Source: Erythrobasidium yunnanense (Eukaryota; Basidiomycota; Cystobasidiomycetes; Erythrobasidiales; Erythrobasidiaceae). Taken from it: a stretch of 64,000 nucleotides of DNA. The position numbers and the translations under genes are program-made. The notes beneath the pieces are model-generated. The model saw nothing but the letters and a program-made list of their open reading frames with translations. It ran no database searches and was not told the origin of the DNA. The stretch spans positions 434,001 to 498,000 of the forward strand of contig BCJC01000007.1 of assembly GCA_001600175.1 (NCBI GenBank), in the 5' to 3' direction. Shown one piece after another: positions 1 through 10,710 of this stretch. Position 1 is the first letter of the stretch, and each line of letters opens with the position of its first letter.

Positions 1-1092
1 CCGTGATCTTGTCTACGCCGAGCAGGATCGGCAGCTTCTCTGTCCGTCTGTTTGTAGAACACATTCTCGCCTCCTATCTGGAGGGAGCCAGCAGTCACTA
101 CGAAACCACCGCCGACGCTGCTCATCTCTTTTTAGCTTCCCTCTCTTTAGAAGAGCAGGAGAAAGATAAGAACGCACGAGAAGTACTCATTCAGTGCCAC
201 GAGATCGCCAGATGAGTTGAAGACTGCGAATGACATTCCGTTAGGATGTTCAGGAAGGACACTGTCCCATCTCCATCGAATATCCTTCTCGGGGTCGAAA
301 TTGATCTTGTGCGTTCCAGCGAGGGATACTATACATACAGAGCTCTTTTCGTCAACTCTTCTTTGTGAGAGCACTTTCAAGGGAGCAACTTACACCGCTT
401 CGTCTCGATTATACTCTTGAAGTTGGGCTGTACGATGGACGTGTCTACAGTCTCTACATCGTAGTTCTGTGCGCCCATGAGAATAGCTTCGACCGTAGCA
501 TGTCCTTTACCCGTTGCAGCTAGCTGTTGATCCAACAAGCTATTTCTCAGCGCGTCCACGAAATAAGGAAGGGGGTGAGACTGACCGATCCATAGAGCGT
601 GATCTTGAGCGTCGCTACTTCATCCAATAGCTTTGCCTTCTCGAGATCCCCTACGAAGATACCTGCTGCTCGCCATGGCCCAACTATATACTCGCTATCT
701 CTCAGCTTGATCCCGACTCCCATGCTCGATGAGACGAAAGCGCACCTGTATGGGATGAGGATGGTCCAACACCGACTGTCAGAAGCTATTAGCTATGGAA
801 TGGCATCCTGACTGTGGTCGCGCACTGGAGAAGAGGTCGAATGCTGGGATGGACAAAGAACTCAGAATGAAGTGAGACAGGGAAGGAGTGAGCGCGGCGG
901 ACTGGATATGACAGCATGTGCGTTCTTGCTGTGTGACTGGATAGTGGTCTCTACGTGGGGGAGTATACTGCTAGGCGTGTTGTTGATAGCCGGGACCGAG
1001 TAGAATCGCTTGATTGGGAGCTGCAATCTAGGAAGCCTTGAAGGTATCGCTAGAGGATTACGACGGGCAATACTACGAGCTACCAGCATCAT
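1..1092 (-). CDS. L-serine dehydratase (iron-sulfur type), 3' part beyond the window edge
   Basis: Deaminates L-serine to pyruvate and ammonia; the family uses a 4Fe-4S cluster. Reading the minus strand, exons fit 1092-903, 843-826, 775-746, 683-586, 523-396, 360-178 and 117 to the edge, all in consistent phase. Joined, they give the family blocks AVISTFDLFSIGVGPSSSHT, VGPWRAAGIFVGDLEKA, LYGSLAATGKGHAT, HKINFDPEKDI and YFSVGGGFVV. The usual GPM is GPW here. The first about 35 residues are rich in Arg, Ala and Ser without acids (MMLVARSIARRN, RLPIKRFYS-like), as in mitochondrial presequences, so I infer a mitochondrial enzyme. The start is the first of two adjacent ATGs; in-frame codons further up lack an ATG. 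The C-terminal domain with the cluster cysteines lies off the left edge. Two exons are only 18 and 30 bases long. Confidence 0.88.
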
Positions 1093-1856
1093 AACGCTGT
1101 CTTCGTTGGCCAATGAAGCAACCGGGAAAGCCCTGTTGCAATCAGCTTGGAGGAGCGGCCGTCTGGATTCCGCGATAATATCGATAAGGCCATCTCTTTG
1201 GCAGCGCTGTGCACGACAAGAAGCTTTACATGCATTCAATGTAATGTGTAGATGCAGTATCTATTCCATGCAACTCCTATTCTGCATCTGCTAAGTTACC
1301 CCTATCGATGCAGGATTTTCAGCTGTGCCTGATTGGTCCTTTTTCCTTGCTGAAAATTCTGACTGCGACGGAATAGCTTTTCGGTGTTACGATGCGTGTA
1401 TGATGGATGGATGCTGATTGATGATGATGTGTCATTCTTCCGGCGTCCTCGCTCCCAATTGCTGCCGGGTTGGGACGGCCAGGCCCATCCCTCAACATTC
1501 AGCCTTCCTTGAATTGCCACGGGAGACAAAGGCGCGTCAAACTTGAAGGCAACTTCTCTTCTTCTTCTTTCTTTTCTCTCCAAGCAACTTCACTGCCTTT
1601 GCAGTTTATATACATCTACATCACATCTGTTCTAGACGCAGACACCTTTAGAGTCTGCCCTCACCCTTAGACAGGCCAAAGCAAACTCGGGAGAAATCGA
1701 GAAAACTCGAGTTTTCACTGCAAAATTTGCATAAAGGACTCGCTTCCTCCAACCAAATCAGCAACAAAACCACATACATACATTCTATTCATCACTATAT
1801 GTGAGTATACTGCAGCAACATCACTCTGTTCAAGGTTTTGACGCCCGCGTTCCAGC
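1093..1856. promoter_or_regulatory. Divergent promoter between serine dehydratase and eEF3
   Basis: No gene is supported here. A TATATA run at 1607-1612 follows a long pyrimidine stretch (about 1553-1580) and lies 250 bases before the eEF3 start, which fits a strong promoter. A GTGAGT donor at 1801 and a CAG ending at 1855, one base before the ATG, look like a 5'-UTR intron. The element calls are inferred from sequence only. Confidence 0.4.
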
Positions 1857-4800
1857 ATGCCTGCCCCAGCCATGAAGAAGCACGAGACAGCAAACGTTGC
1901 CGTGCCCACACCCGTCAAAGTCGCATCCAGCCAGGTCGCACTGGAGGGAAGCCACGCAGCAGCAGCTGAAGATGCAGGCAATGCATCTGGCGAGGCCAAA
2001 ATCGACATCCACGCCCTGCTCTCATCCACCGATGCCTTGCAGAGAGATAATGCCGCCACCGAGCTGGCAAACTTGGTAAAGATGGAAGGACCTCAGGCAT
2101 TCGTCAGACTCGGTCTATCCACTGCTATCGAGAAGGGTCTGTCAGACAAGAAGAACGCCATCGCGCGAGAGGGCGCATGCACTCTCATCTCTACCCTGTG
2201 CCAGGCAGGCGTAGGGCAAGCCGTAGAGCCATTCATGCTCGAGAAGGTGCTTCCTCAGATCATCTCCGAGACGTTCGCCGACAAGGAGAAGAACGTCCGC
2301 GCAGCTGCCGTCGAGGCAGTCAAGCAGTTTGCAAAGATCATGTCACCCTGGGCTGTACCCATCTTCCTTCCTATCCTCCTCAACCAGATCAGGACTGCCG
2401 GTAAATGGCAAGTCAAGACTGGTGCACTCGAGATCATGGATCAGCTCATCAACTCTTGCGCCGCGCAAATCTCAACCCAAATGCCTGCCATCATCCCAGT
2501 CATGGCTGAGGTTATGTGGGACACGAAAGCAGAGGTAAAGAAGGCTGCTCGTGCTACACTCAAGAAGTCTACCATCCTCGTTTCCAACAAGGATATCGAG
2601 AAATTCATCCCTGCACTCATCAAGGCCCTCGAGAACCCAGTCGAGGAGACCGTAAAGACCATCCAGCTCCTCGGTGCTACTACCTTCGTATCAGAGGTAG
2701 ACTCCCCTACCCTCTCCCTCATGGTTCCTCTGCTCTCCAGAGGTCTCGACGAGCGTCTCACCGCTACTCGCCGTAAGATCGCCGTCATTGTCGTGAGTAT
2801 ACGCATTCACCCCACCTATTGCTATCCATTACTGATGTATTGGCGACTCGCAGGACAACATGGCCAAGCTCGTCGACAACGAGTTCACCGTCCGACCTTT
2901 CTTGCCCAAGCTGCTTCCCAAGCTCATCAAGATCGAAGAGACCGTCGCAGACCCCGAAGCCCGTGGTGTCGTTGGCAAAGCCATCAAGACCCTCCGCGAA
3001 GTCGGAAACACCCAGGGAGACGGTACCGATCTCCCACCTCTCAAGGTCAACACTGCCGCCGAGACTTCCAAGTCTGTTCTCGCTGCTATCAAGAAGGCAA
3101 ACTCTCAGTCTCCTCTTTCCGAGACTTCTCCTCTCGTAGTCTACATCTCCGAACTCGCTGCTGCGCTCCTTAACGCACGCAACTACGAGCTCACAGAGTG
3201 GGAAGTCGCACTCGTACCTTACGTCAACCTCGGTGTACCTGAGGCTGATAAGGCCCAGCCTATCGTCAAGGACATCCTCGAGCGCTCCGCCAAGGAAGCC
3301 GGCCAGACCGCCGAGATCCTCGAAGATGAGGAGGAGGGTGAAGATCTCTGCAACTGTACCTTCTCCCTCGCTTACGGTGCCAAGATCCTCCTCAACACCG
3401 CTACCATGCGATTGAAGAGAGGTCACAGATACGGTCTCTGTGGACGAAACGGTTCCGGAAAGTCGACTCTCATGAGAGCTATCCACAACGGCCAGGTAGA
3501 GGGCTTCCCTTCCCCAGACGTCGTCAGAACCTTCTACGTCGAGCACGATATTGACGGATCAGAGGAAGACACCACTGTTCTCCAGTTCATCCTGAACGAC
3601 AAGCGAATCCAAGCCGACGAGAAGGAGATCGTAGAGACTCTTGACAGCGTCGGATTCTCAAACGGCCGTCAGCAACACGGTATCGGATCCCTCTCCGGTG
3701 GATGGAAGATGAAGCTTGCGCTCGCAAGAGCTATCCTCTTCAAGGCTGATATCCTCCTCCTCGATGAGCCCACCAACCACTTAGACGTCCTCAACGTCAC
3801 ATGGCTCGTCAACTACCTCACCTCCCTCACCCAATGCACATCCATCATCGTCTCGCACGACTCCGAGTTCCTCAACCGAACAGTCACCGACATCCTCCAC
3901 CTCGACCGATTCAAGATCAAGCGTTACCCCGGAAACTTGGAGAACTTCGTCAAGGTCGTCCCTGCTGCCAAGGCATACTACGAGCTCTCACCAGCAGACG
4001 ACTACCAGTTCAAGTTCCCAGACCCTCCTCTTCTCGAAGGTGTAAAGACAAAGGAGAAGTCCCTTCTCAAGATGCGAAAAGTCGGATTCCAGTACCCCGG
4101 CTCCCCCGCTCCTCAGCTTACAGATATCTCCCTGCAAGTATCCCTATCGTCTCGTGTAGCTGTTCTAGGACCAAACGGTGCTGGAAAGTCGACACTTGTC
4201 AAACTTCTCGTAGGAGAGACCGAGCCTGGCTCAGGAGAAGTCTGGAAGCACCCCAACTTGGTCATCGGATACGTCGCCCAGCACGCTTTCCACCACATCG
4301 ATCACCATCTCGACAAGACCCCTCTCGAATACCTCCTCTACCGATACCAGACCGGTGAGGATATCGAGGAACTTGGCAAGGCCACCCGTATCATCTCTGA
4401 GGAGGAGAAGGCAAAGATGAAGCAGGGAGAAGTTGTCGTTGTTGAGGGTGTCAAGCGCATCATCGACGAGATCACCAACCGAAAGAAGCTCAAGCAGTCT
4501 TACGAGTACGAAGTCAGCTTCAAGGCTCTTTCCTCCTCCGAGAACATCTGGATGTCGCGAGACGAGCTCATCAAGCGTGGTTTCGAGAAGAAGGTTCTTG
4601 AAGTCGATACAAGAGAAGCTCAGCGTCTTGGTCTGCTGCGCCCTCTCGTCCGAAAGGAAGTCGAAAAGCACATGGCCGACTTTGGTCTCGAGGCAGAGTT
4701 CGTCACACACAACACCATGAGAGGTCTCTCCGGTGGTCAGAAGGTCAAGGTCGTACTTGCCGCTGCGACATGGCGAAGACCCCACGTCGTCCTCCTCGAC

Positions 4801-5459
4801 GAGCCTACCAACTTCTTGGACAGAGAATCCCTCGCTGCCCTCATCGAGTCCCTCAAGGCTTTCGAAGGTGGTGTACTGGTCATCACACACAACAGAGAGT
4901 ACGTTGCAGTGTGTTTGTTTCAGAGCTTGCGCTGATTTCATCCCGATTACAGGTTCTCCGAGTCCCTATGTACCGAAATCTGGGCAATGAAGGACGGTTT
5001 CCTCGTTGCTTCTGGTCACAACTGTACGTCTATGCATCATGTACAGCTTATGCGACGTTGTTTGCTGATGTTTTCCCCTATTTTCATTTTTTCTTTCTTT
5101 CTCGACCTGGCTTCGTCAACTGCAGGGGTAGAAGGACAAGGAAGCGGTCCGCGAATCGATGGACAGAAAGAAGACGAAGAGGACAAATTCGACGCGATGG
5201 GCAACAAGATCGTCGGAGCCGAGAAGAAGAAAAGTGAGCTAAAACACCCCGGGGGACGTCTTGGACTGTCTGCTGACTCTATACGGTCTAGAATTATCAT
5301 CTGCGGAACAGCGCAAAGCGAAGAAGGATAGAATTGCCGTAAGTTTGACGTTTCTGCACACCCTGGGGCGCCCTCGACCTTTGCTGACTTTCCTTTTGCT
5401 TTCCTATCCAAAAGAGGAGAAAAAGAGGCGAGGAGGTCTTCACAGACGAAGAGCTATAA
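1857..5459 (+). CDS. TEF3: Translation elongation factor 3 (eEF3), ABC-F type ATPase
   Basis: Ribosome-bound ATPase that helps release deacylated tRNA from the E site in fungal translation. Six exons fit: 1857-2792, 2854-4898, 4953-5023, 5126-5233, 5292-5338 and 5415-5459, giving 1083 residues against about 1045 in yeast. Order: a variable Ala-rich N-terminus, a HEAT-repeat region (about residues 55-330), then two ABC domains. ABC1 has Walker A GRNGSGKST, signature LSGGW and Walker B LLLDEPTNHLD. ABC2 has GPNGAGKST, LSGGQK and VLLDEPTNFLD, with the chromodomain-like insert between Walker A and signature. The tail is Lys-rich (RRKRGEEVFTDEEL), as in the family. Codon use is strongly biased to C-ending codons compared with its neighbours, as expected for a highly expressed gene. 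The first ATG after the pyrimidine-rich leader was chosen. Confidence 0.97.
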
Positions 5460-5758
5460 GCTTCCTACACTTCCTGCGATGTTTCTGGGTCGTTTGGGCG
5501 ACTTACGCCGATTTTTGGGCCCGCCGGCAGGCCCGCCTCTGTCTCTACTGTTGTCGCACTAGAACTAGAGTATGTCCTTCAGCAGCAGTAGTCTGTCTTA
5601 CCTTATATCTGCTTGTTTGCAATGCTATCTATCTATCGAACAACTTTCGGCCTTAGGCTTCGTCATTTCTCGTAACTTGGCACCAAACATTTGACAGCTC
5701 AATGATTCGGCAACGGTGATACCTTGCACACTGTCTACTACATCAACATCACTACAAC

Positions 5759-7916
5759 ATGGCGCCCGTAGCTTCTACGCCGGCGCTCCTCAATGCTGAA
5801 CGGGGGCTGAACCTCCTCCTGAACGACGATCTTACTGGCGCGCGAGCCGCTCTCGAAAGTCACAATGATCCCTATGCACTTGCTGGAATGGGCATCTGCG
5901 AATTCTTGACTGCTGCCGTAGGCTTGGAGGATGAACGCCTACATCGAGCGAGCGAAGCGCTTTCGCAAGCTGAGAAGGCAGCTACCAAGGCCAAATCTAC
6001 CGCAGAAGCAGAGCCTGGACAGTGGTGGACACAGCCTGGACTGGAGCTTGAAGTCATCATTGCAGACGTGACGGCTGCGCAATCCGTCAGTTTCTCAGGC
6101 CTAATCGCCGAGAGTGACAAGTCGCTGATGCCAGCGTTTCCAGCTGCTACATCTACTAGGCGATTCTTACGTAGAGTATGCCAAGGCAATGTGGAAGCTG
6201 AATGCAACCTACAAGTACTTCGCATCGATTTACAAGAACGTCTTCGTGACGGAAGTCAAGCCGGATGCGAGTATTGCTTCTATCGTGCAAGATCTCAATG
6301 AACGCTATCATAAAGCTACTGCTGCGCATACGCTCAAGCACCAGCACAAGAGCACCCTTGGCAAGCTGAAGAGCCTTGCTCCTCGTATCTCATCTACCTC
6401 CGACCTTCACGCACCGCCAAGCAATACATCACTCAGCACAGGAGGAGCCTCCATGCCCGTCTCAATCGGCGGAAGTACGAATGCGAGCGTTTCTGGCTCA
6501 CCTCCAAACGGCCTTACCAGCAACCCATCGCCAGAATGGACAAAGAGCCCAGTCATGTCTTTCGTCGTCAGCGGAGGAGCGTTCGGCCATGGACTCTTCG
6601 AGCTAGTATTCGCGCTCATGCCGCCGAAAGCGCGCAAGATGTTCAGCTGGCTAGGCTACGGCGCCGGAGATCGGAAGCGGGCATTGAAGCTATTGGAATT
6701 GACTGCTTCTACCGGCACGGATATACACGCGAGCTTTAGCGCTCTGGTGCTTATAAGCTATTATGCCCTTATACTCCTCATGAGCGGTTGGCAAGCCGAT
6801 CGTGCTGGACTGCTGAAAGCGTCTAATGATACGCTGGAGAGGGAGTTGGAGAAGCATCCGAAGGGAACTCTATGGCTGCTGAATAAGGTCAGTCTGTCTC
6901 CCATCACTGCATTCAACTGGCCTGACATTCTTTGCAGGCGAAGTTAATGCGATACTCCGGCGACGCCGATGGCGCACATACCCTACTTCAACAAGCTCTT
7001 TCAGGTCCATCCACTTTCCGACAAGCCGTCTCTACCTTACAATTCGAGCTATGCTGGGTTCTTCTCTCGAAATGTCAATATGCCGAAGCCGCTTCTGCCT
7101 TTCTCAAGATGGTTGACTTGAACAGCTGGTCCCATTCTACATACTACGCCTTCGCAGCGGGCTGTCTACGAGAACTTCCTCATCGGACAGACGCTCAAGA
7201 AGCGCAGATGGCAGATCTGTACGCCAAGATTCCTACTTCCATGAACAAGAAACGGTTCATGGGCCAGCCGCCCAGCAGCGAGATATACCTAGAGAAAAGA
7301 ATAAAGTTCTATACTGCCAAAACGAATAGATGGAAAAACGAAGGATGGTCGGAGAAGAATGCGGAATGGTGGGATACAGTCAGGATATCGACGGCGCTCG
7401 AATTGAGCTTATACTGGAATCAGTTCACACACTACCCTCCGCAGTCGTTGAAGGACCTCATAGCTCGTCTGGAAGGACTTCTCGCGCAAGAACCGGCGGA
7501 ACTGGACACGCCTGAAGAAGTCGCACTCTGCCATACTATCCTCGGCGCGTGCTACTCGGCCTTACAGGACTTCGACAAGGCGAGGAAATACCTTGAATTG
7601 GCAGAAGATGCATCTGCGAACTTGAACGAAGCATATACATATCTCGGCGCTCTGTCGCGGCTGCATCTTGCTCGCTTGGCGTGTCAGGAAGCAGAAGCAA
7701 GCGCTGGAGACGATAAAGAAGTCTGGAAGAAGAAGTTGCAGTATGCAGAAACGAAGTTGGATCAAGTGTTCGCGCAAGTCGGATATGATATGAATGGCCG
7801 CGTCGAAAGCCGAGGTGAGCAAGACTCACTGTTCGATATCAACATGCTGATTTGCTCGAACAGGCCAGATGCTGCGAGTCGAAATTGCCGAGAAGAAAGC
7901 CCGCTTGGGTCTGTAG
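5759..7916 (+). CDS. IML2: IML2/TTC39-family tetratricopeptide protein
   Basis: Exons 5759-6085, 6144-6887, 6938-7814 and 7864-7916 give 666 residues. The protein begins with a helix pair (LLNAERGLNLLLNDDLTGA) and continues through a long alpha-helical region with LWKLNATYKYFASIYK-like segments, GDSYVEYAKAMWKLN and a C-terminal run of TPR-like helices (HTILGACYSALQDFDKARKYLELA). This pattern matches the DUF3808 family, which includes yeast Iml2, a protein linked to clearance of inclusion bodies through lipid droplets, and animal TTC39. A Ser/Gly/Pro-rich insertion sits near residues 190-245 and precedes a hydrophobic stretch (GAFGHGLFELVFALMP). Role in this organism is inferred from the family. 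The start is the first ATG of the open frame. Confidence 0.85.
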
Positions 7917-8411
7917 CTTTACTTCTTTGTTTTATACCATGCCTCCCACTGATAGACTGCATACATGGACACCATCTCATCTCATATCATCTTGGTCTTA
8001 CTGCTTCCCACATCCGCCTCTTTCGCCCGCTTCATCAGTCAAAACGGCTCAGCCGCTTTCTCATCCGCCGGCCGACAAGGGCCAACTTTATCTTATCTGA
8101 TCAGATCAGGGAAATGTCTCAGAAGGATCTTTTGGTTCTCTTGGCTCTCAGGGTTGCACAACTAGTCCGCTGCCGGCTGACGAGTATGCGCTCTGATAGG
8201 CTGAGCCAGACATGCTTTTCCAGCTTGTACACATGCGCGAGCTCAGGAAAGGAGCGGGCAGCTCGGCTTGTTCTCCCGTGTCCCGCTCGTACCCTTTTCC
8301 TCTCGTCTTTCATAAAATTCACTCGTCCTCTTCTCTTTCGCTTCTTTCTGCCTCTTCGCTTTCGCATCTTTCCCTCCTCAAACACTAACTTCGCTCAATA
8401 GCTCACATACA
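7917..8411 (+). promoter_or_regulatory. Intergenic region ahead of the BIM1-like gene
   Basis: No coding support in about 495 bases. The last 120 bases before the ATG at 8412 are a long CT-rich tract (about 8285-8380), a common fungal core-promoter and leader feature. The rest is 3' flank of the preceding gene. Confidence 0.35.
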
Positions 8412-9441
8412 ATGCTTTTCTCGACCATAGCTGTCTTCGCTGTTGCTGCGCCTCTTATGGCGGCCGCTGCTCCGCTGCTCGCTAAGCGTGCAAGCGACCT
8501 GCGCTCCAGTGCCGGTAGGTCCTTCTTGCAATGCATATAAATTGCACTGACAGCCAAATTACCGCTACAGTCACACTCTATAATCCTGCTCCTCGTCTTT
8601 GGAACGATGCTACGGACAGCGCTCAGCCTTGCGGGGGCATCGCTTTCAACGGTACACGGACTCCGTTCCCTCTTTGTATGTCGAACATCGTGCATCTTAC
8701 TCACAACGCAGGTGCTGATGGTCATTCCAGCTGGTGGTAATGTTTCCATGGTCGTCCATGCCGATGCTACCGGTCTGCAGTTCAACTATGCAGCCATCGA
8801 GGGTCAGTCTTGTAATTCCCTTTGCATCAATCGCTTTACTGAGCTAAGATTGTTCTCTCGTATCCAATGCAGACCCTCGCAAGAACTCCGACTTCAGCAT
8901 GCTAGTGCACGAAGCTACTTCTACTACATTCCGCGGCCATCACTGCGACGGCGCACCCGACTTCGCAGCTTTGGGATTCTCCGCTGGCCAGAAGCTTACG
9001 ATTCAAGCCCAATGGCGTGCTGGGGTTCGGTCAACTACGCTCTATCAATGTGCAGATATCGAGCTTGTAGATCCTGCGAACTACGTACAGCCTAGATCGG
9101 CTATGTGCTTTAATGGTGCTCTGGACGTAGCTACTGCGGACTATAATGATTATTCTGATGATCTGAGCTCTGGACTATCCAAGGTGCGCGACCTTCCGTC
9201 ATTTTAACATACTTATGTTGCGAGAAGCTGACAAGCGCTGCAAATGCAGGGCGCCAAAGCTGGTATTGCAGTAGGAAGTGTTGTTGGAGGCCTTGCTCTA
9301 ATCGCAGCGGCTTTCTTCGGCTACAGACGCTATCAAGCTAAGAAGAACCCTCCTTTCAACCCATATGCTCACAATCGAACAGGAGAAGACGCTACTCTTG
9401 CTGGATCGGCTTCCGGACCTGACATGGTTCAGAAGGCTTAG
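8412..9441 (+). CDS. BIM1/X325-like secreted-type protein with a C-terminal membrane anchor
   Basis: Exons 8412-8514, 8571-8675, 8731-8802, 8873-9183 and 9250-9441 give 260 residues. Residues 1-20 are a signal peptide, followed by LAKR, a possible Kex2 site. The ectodomain carries the blocks of the copper acquisition factor BIM1 / LPMO-like X325 family: QPCGG, TPFPLSGG, VSMVVHADATG, DPRKNSDFSMLV, HHCDGAPDFAALG and LYQCADIEL. Known members are surface proteins, often GPI-anchored, that bind copper through an N-terminal histidine. Here the aligned position is Ala-Val (exon 1/2 junction), with no mature N-terminal His from signal cleavage or KR cleavage. A histidine is kept in VVHADA. Instead of a GPI signal there is a transmembrane helix (GIAVGSVVGGLALIAAAFFG) and a basic cytoplasmic tail of about 40 residues. 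It may be a binding protein without the complete copper site. Confidence 0.8.
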
Positions 9442-9623
9442 GAGGGCATCTACGGTGAGAGCTTGAAAGGTCGCGATGAGCTTGTCATCGAAGTGGATTC
9501 GTAATTGGTACATTGAAAAGCACATTTCGGCCTGCGATAAAACCTAGAAAGAAGACTATAGCTACAGATTTGACTGCAATTGGGTTGTAACGCAAACATG
9601 GATACGTTGATATAGATATAGAT

Positions 9624-10237
9624 TTACTTGGTCATCTCCTTCTGCTCCTCCTTCTCTGCATCTCTCTGCATGGCAGTTGCTGGCTGATTGTGCAATGTTG
9701 ATCCATCGCTTTCATCGCTCGAGACTGCGCTCTTTGCTTCCCACTCATCCTCTCTGTCCATCTCTATGCCCTGCTCGAGCCTGTGGTGCTGTCCGCGAGA
9801 TGACGACGACGTCAGACTGTTTACCGGAGACGGTCTATCGAGTCCAAACCTGCGAGATATCCTTAGCAAGAGTAGCTACGAACCGTTTGTCATTGTACTC
9901 GCCATCCTCTCAAGTATGAGCGAGTCCCATCATCGTGCACAGTTGCTCCCCATTCGTTTTCGTTGTTGTTATTGTTTACTTCAAACATCGCGTCTTCGGA
10001 TTTCGACAAGTTTGCAGCAGATCTGCCGCGCTGACTCCATCGTTCTTCCCTAGGTATGCCCTTCGCCATGTTGTTTCTGTTATTGCTGCTGTTTGCTGCA
10101 TTTCCAGATACAGCGATGACACCGCGTCGTCCTTTGCGAGTTCTCCAGGTGAAACATAGCAGCATCCCGCTAAATACGAGCAGAATGAAGGCGAAGATTG
10201 ACGATAGAATAACGACGAGGGTGGATGGGCTGCCCAT
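9624..10237 (-). CDS. Small single-pass membrane protein, family not recognised
   Basis: I do not recognise this gene. Minus-strand exons 10237-9941 and 9875-9624 keep one frame and give 182 residues; the splice choice is the only phase-consistent one I found. Residues 6-30 form a hydrophobic helix (VVILSSIFAFILLVFSGMLL) with almost nothing before it, followed by basic residues (RTRKGRR), so the N-terminus should face out or into the lumen and the long tail lie in the cytosol. The tail is hydrophilic, with an Asn-rich run near residues 50-90 and an acidic, Gln/Glu/Lys-rich end. It converges with the BIM1-like gene, 182 bases apart. It could also be the last exons of a larger gene, but a clean ATG and upstream spacer argue against that. 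Confidence 0.6.
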
Positions 10238-10710
10238 GCTGGCGTATGAGCGTTAACGAGAGCCGTCAAACGCGCTATCTAGCACCGAAATCGCACTCGT
10301 TTTTTGTACAGTACATTTAGCTTTTCTCATCACTGTATCTTGAATGATTCCTCTGTATTACATCTGCCATATCCCATCTACACCATTAGAATGGGAGGAA
10401 AGCTCCTCGTCTTTCTTCTTGCTTTTTCCGACTTGATCTGCTTGATCCGAAGGCGAACAAAGAGTGAACGAAGATAGTTGCAAGCGACAAGTCTGTCGAC
10501 TGGGTTTCAAACGGCTTTTACGTCCAAAATGTTGGCCCATCATGCAAGCCCGCAAGGTCCACCGCCGTTACTTCGAGCCAAAGCTTTGTCCAGCAATCAC
10601 ACTCATGATGCAACGAGCTTTGATCTGTTCCACCTCCTGCTGCTGGTCCTCGAGGCCATGGCTCCCCATTTCGAAACGGACTGATCCTGCGTACTTGGCC
10701 TGGTCTCACT
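10238..10710. promoter_or_regulatory. Divergent intergenic region
   Basis: About 470 bases between the small membrane protein (minus) and the NDR kinase (plus). No open frame here has convincing composition. It should hold both promoters; no specific motif stands out. Confidence 0.35.

Noticed and set aside
599-690. First reading of the serine dehydratase as lacking the SSSHT motif (frame giving SEYIVGPWRA)
   Set aside because: A better acceptor at 684 and the microexon at 775-746 restore SSSHT in phase, so the motif is present.
2785-3546. 253-codon open frame antisense to eEF3
   Set aside because: It lies opposite a highly biased coding exon; such long antisense frames arise from its codon use.
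4231-4941. 236-codon minus frame inside eEF3
   Set aside because: Same antisense artefact, with no conserved features of its own.
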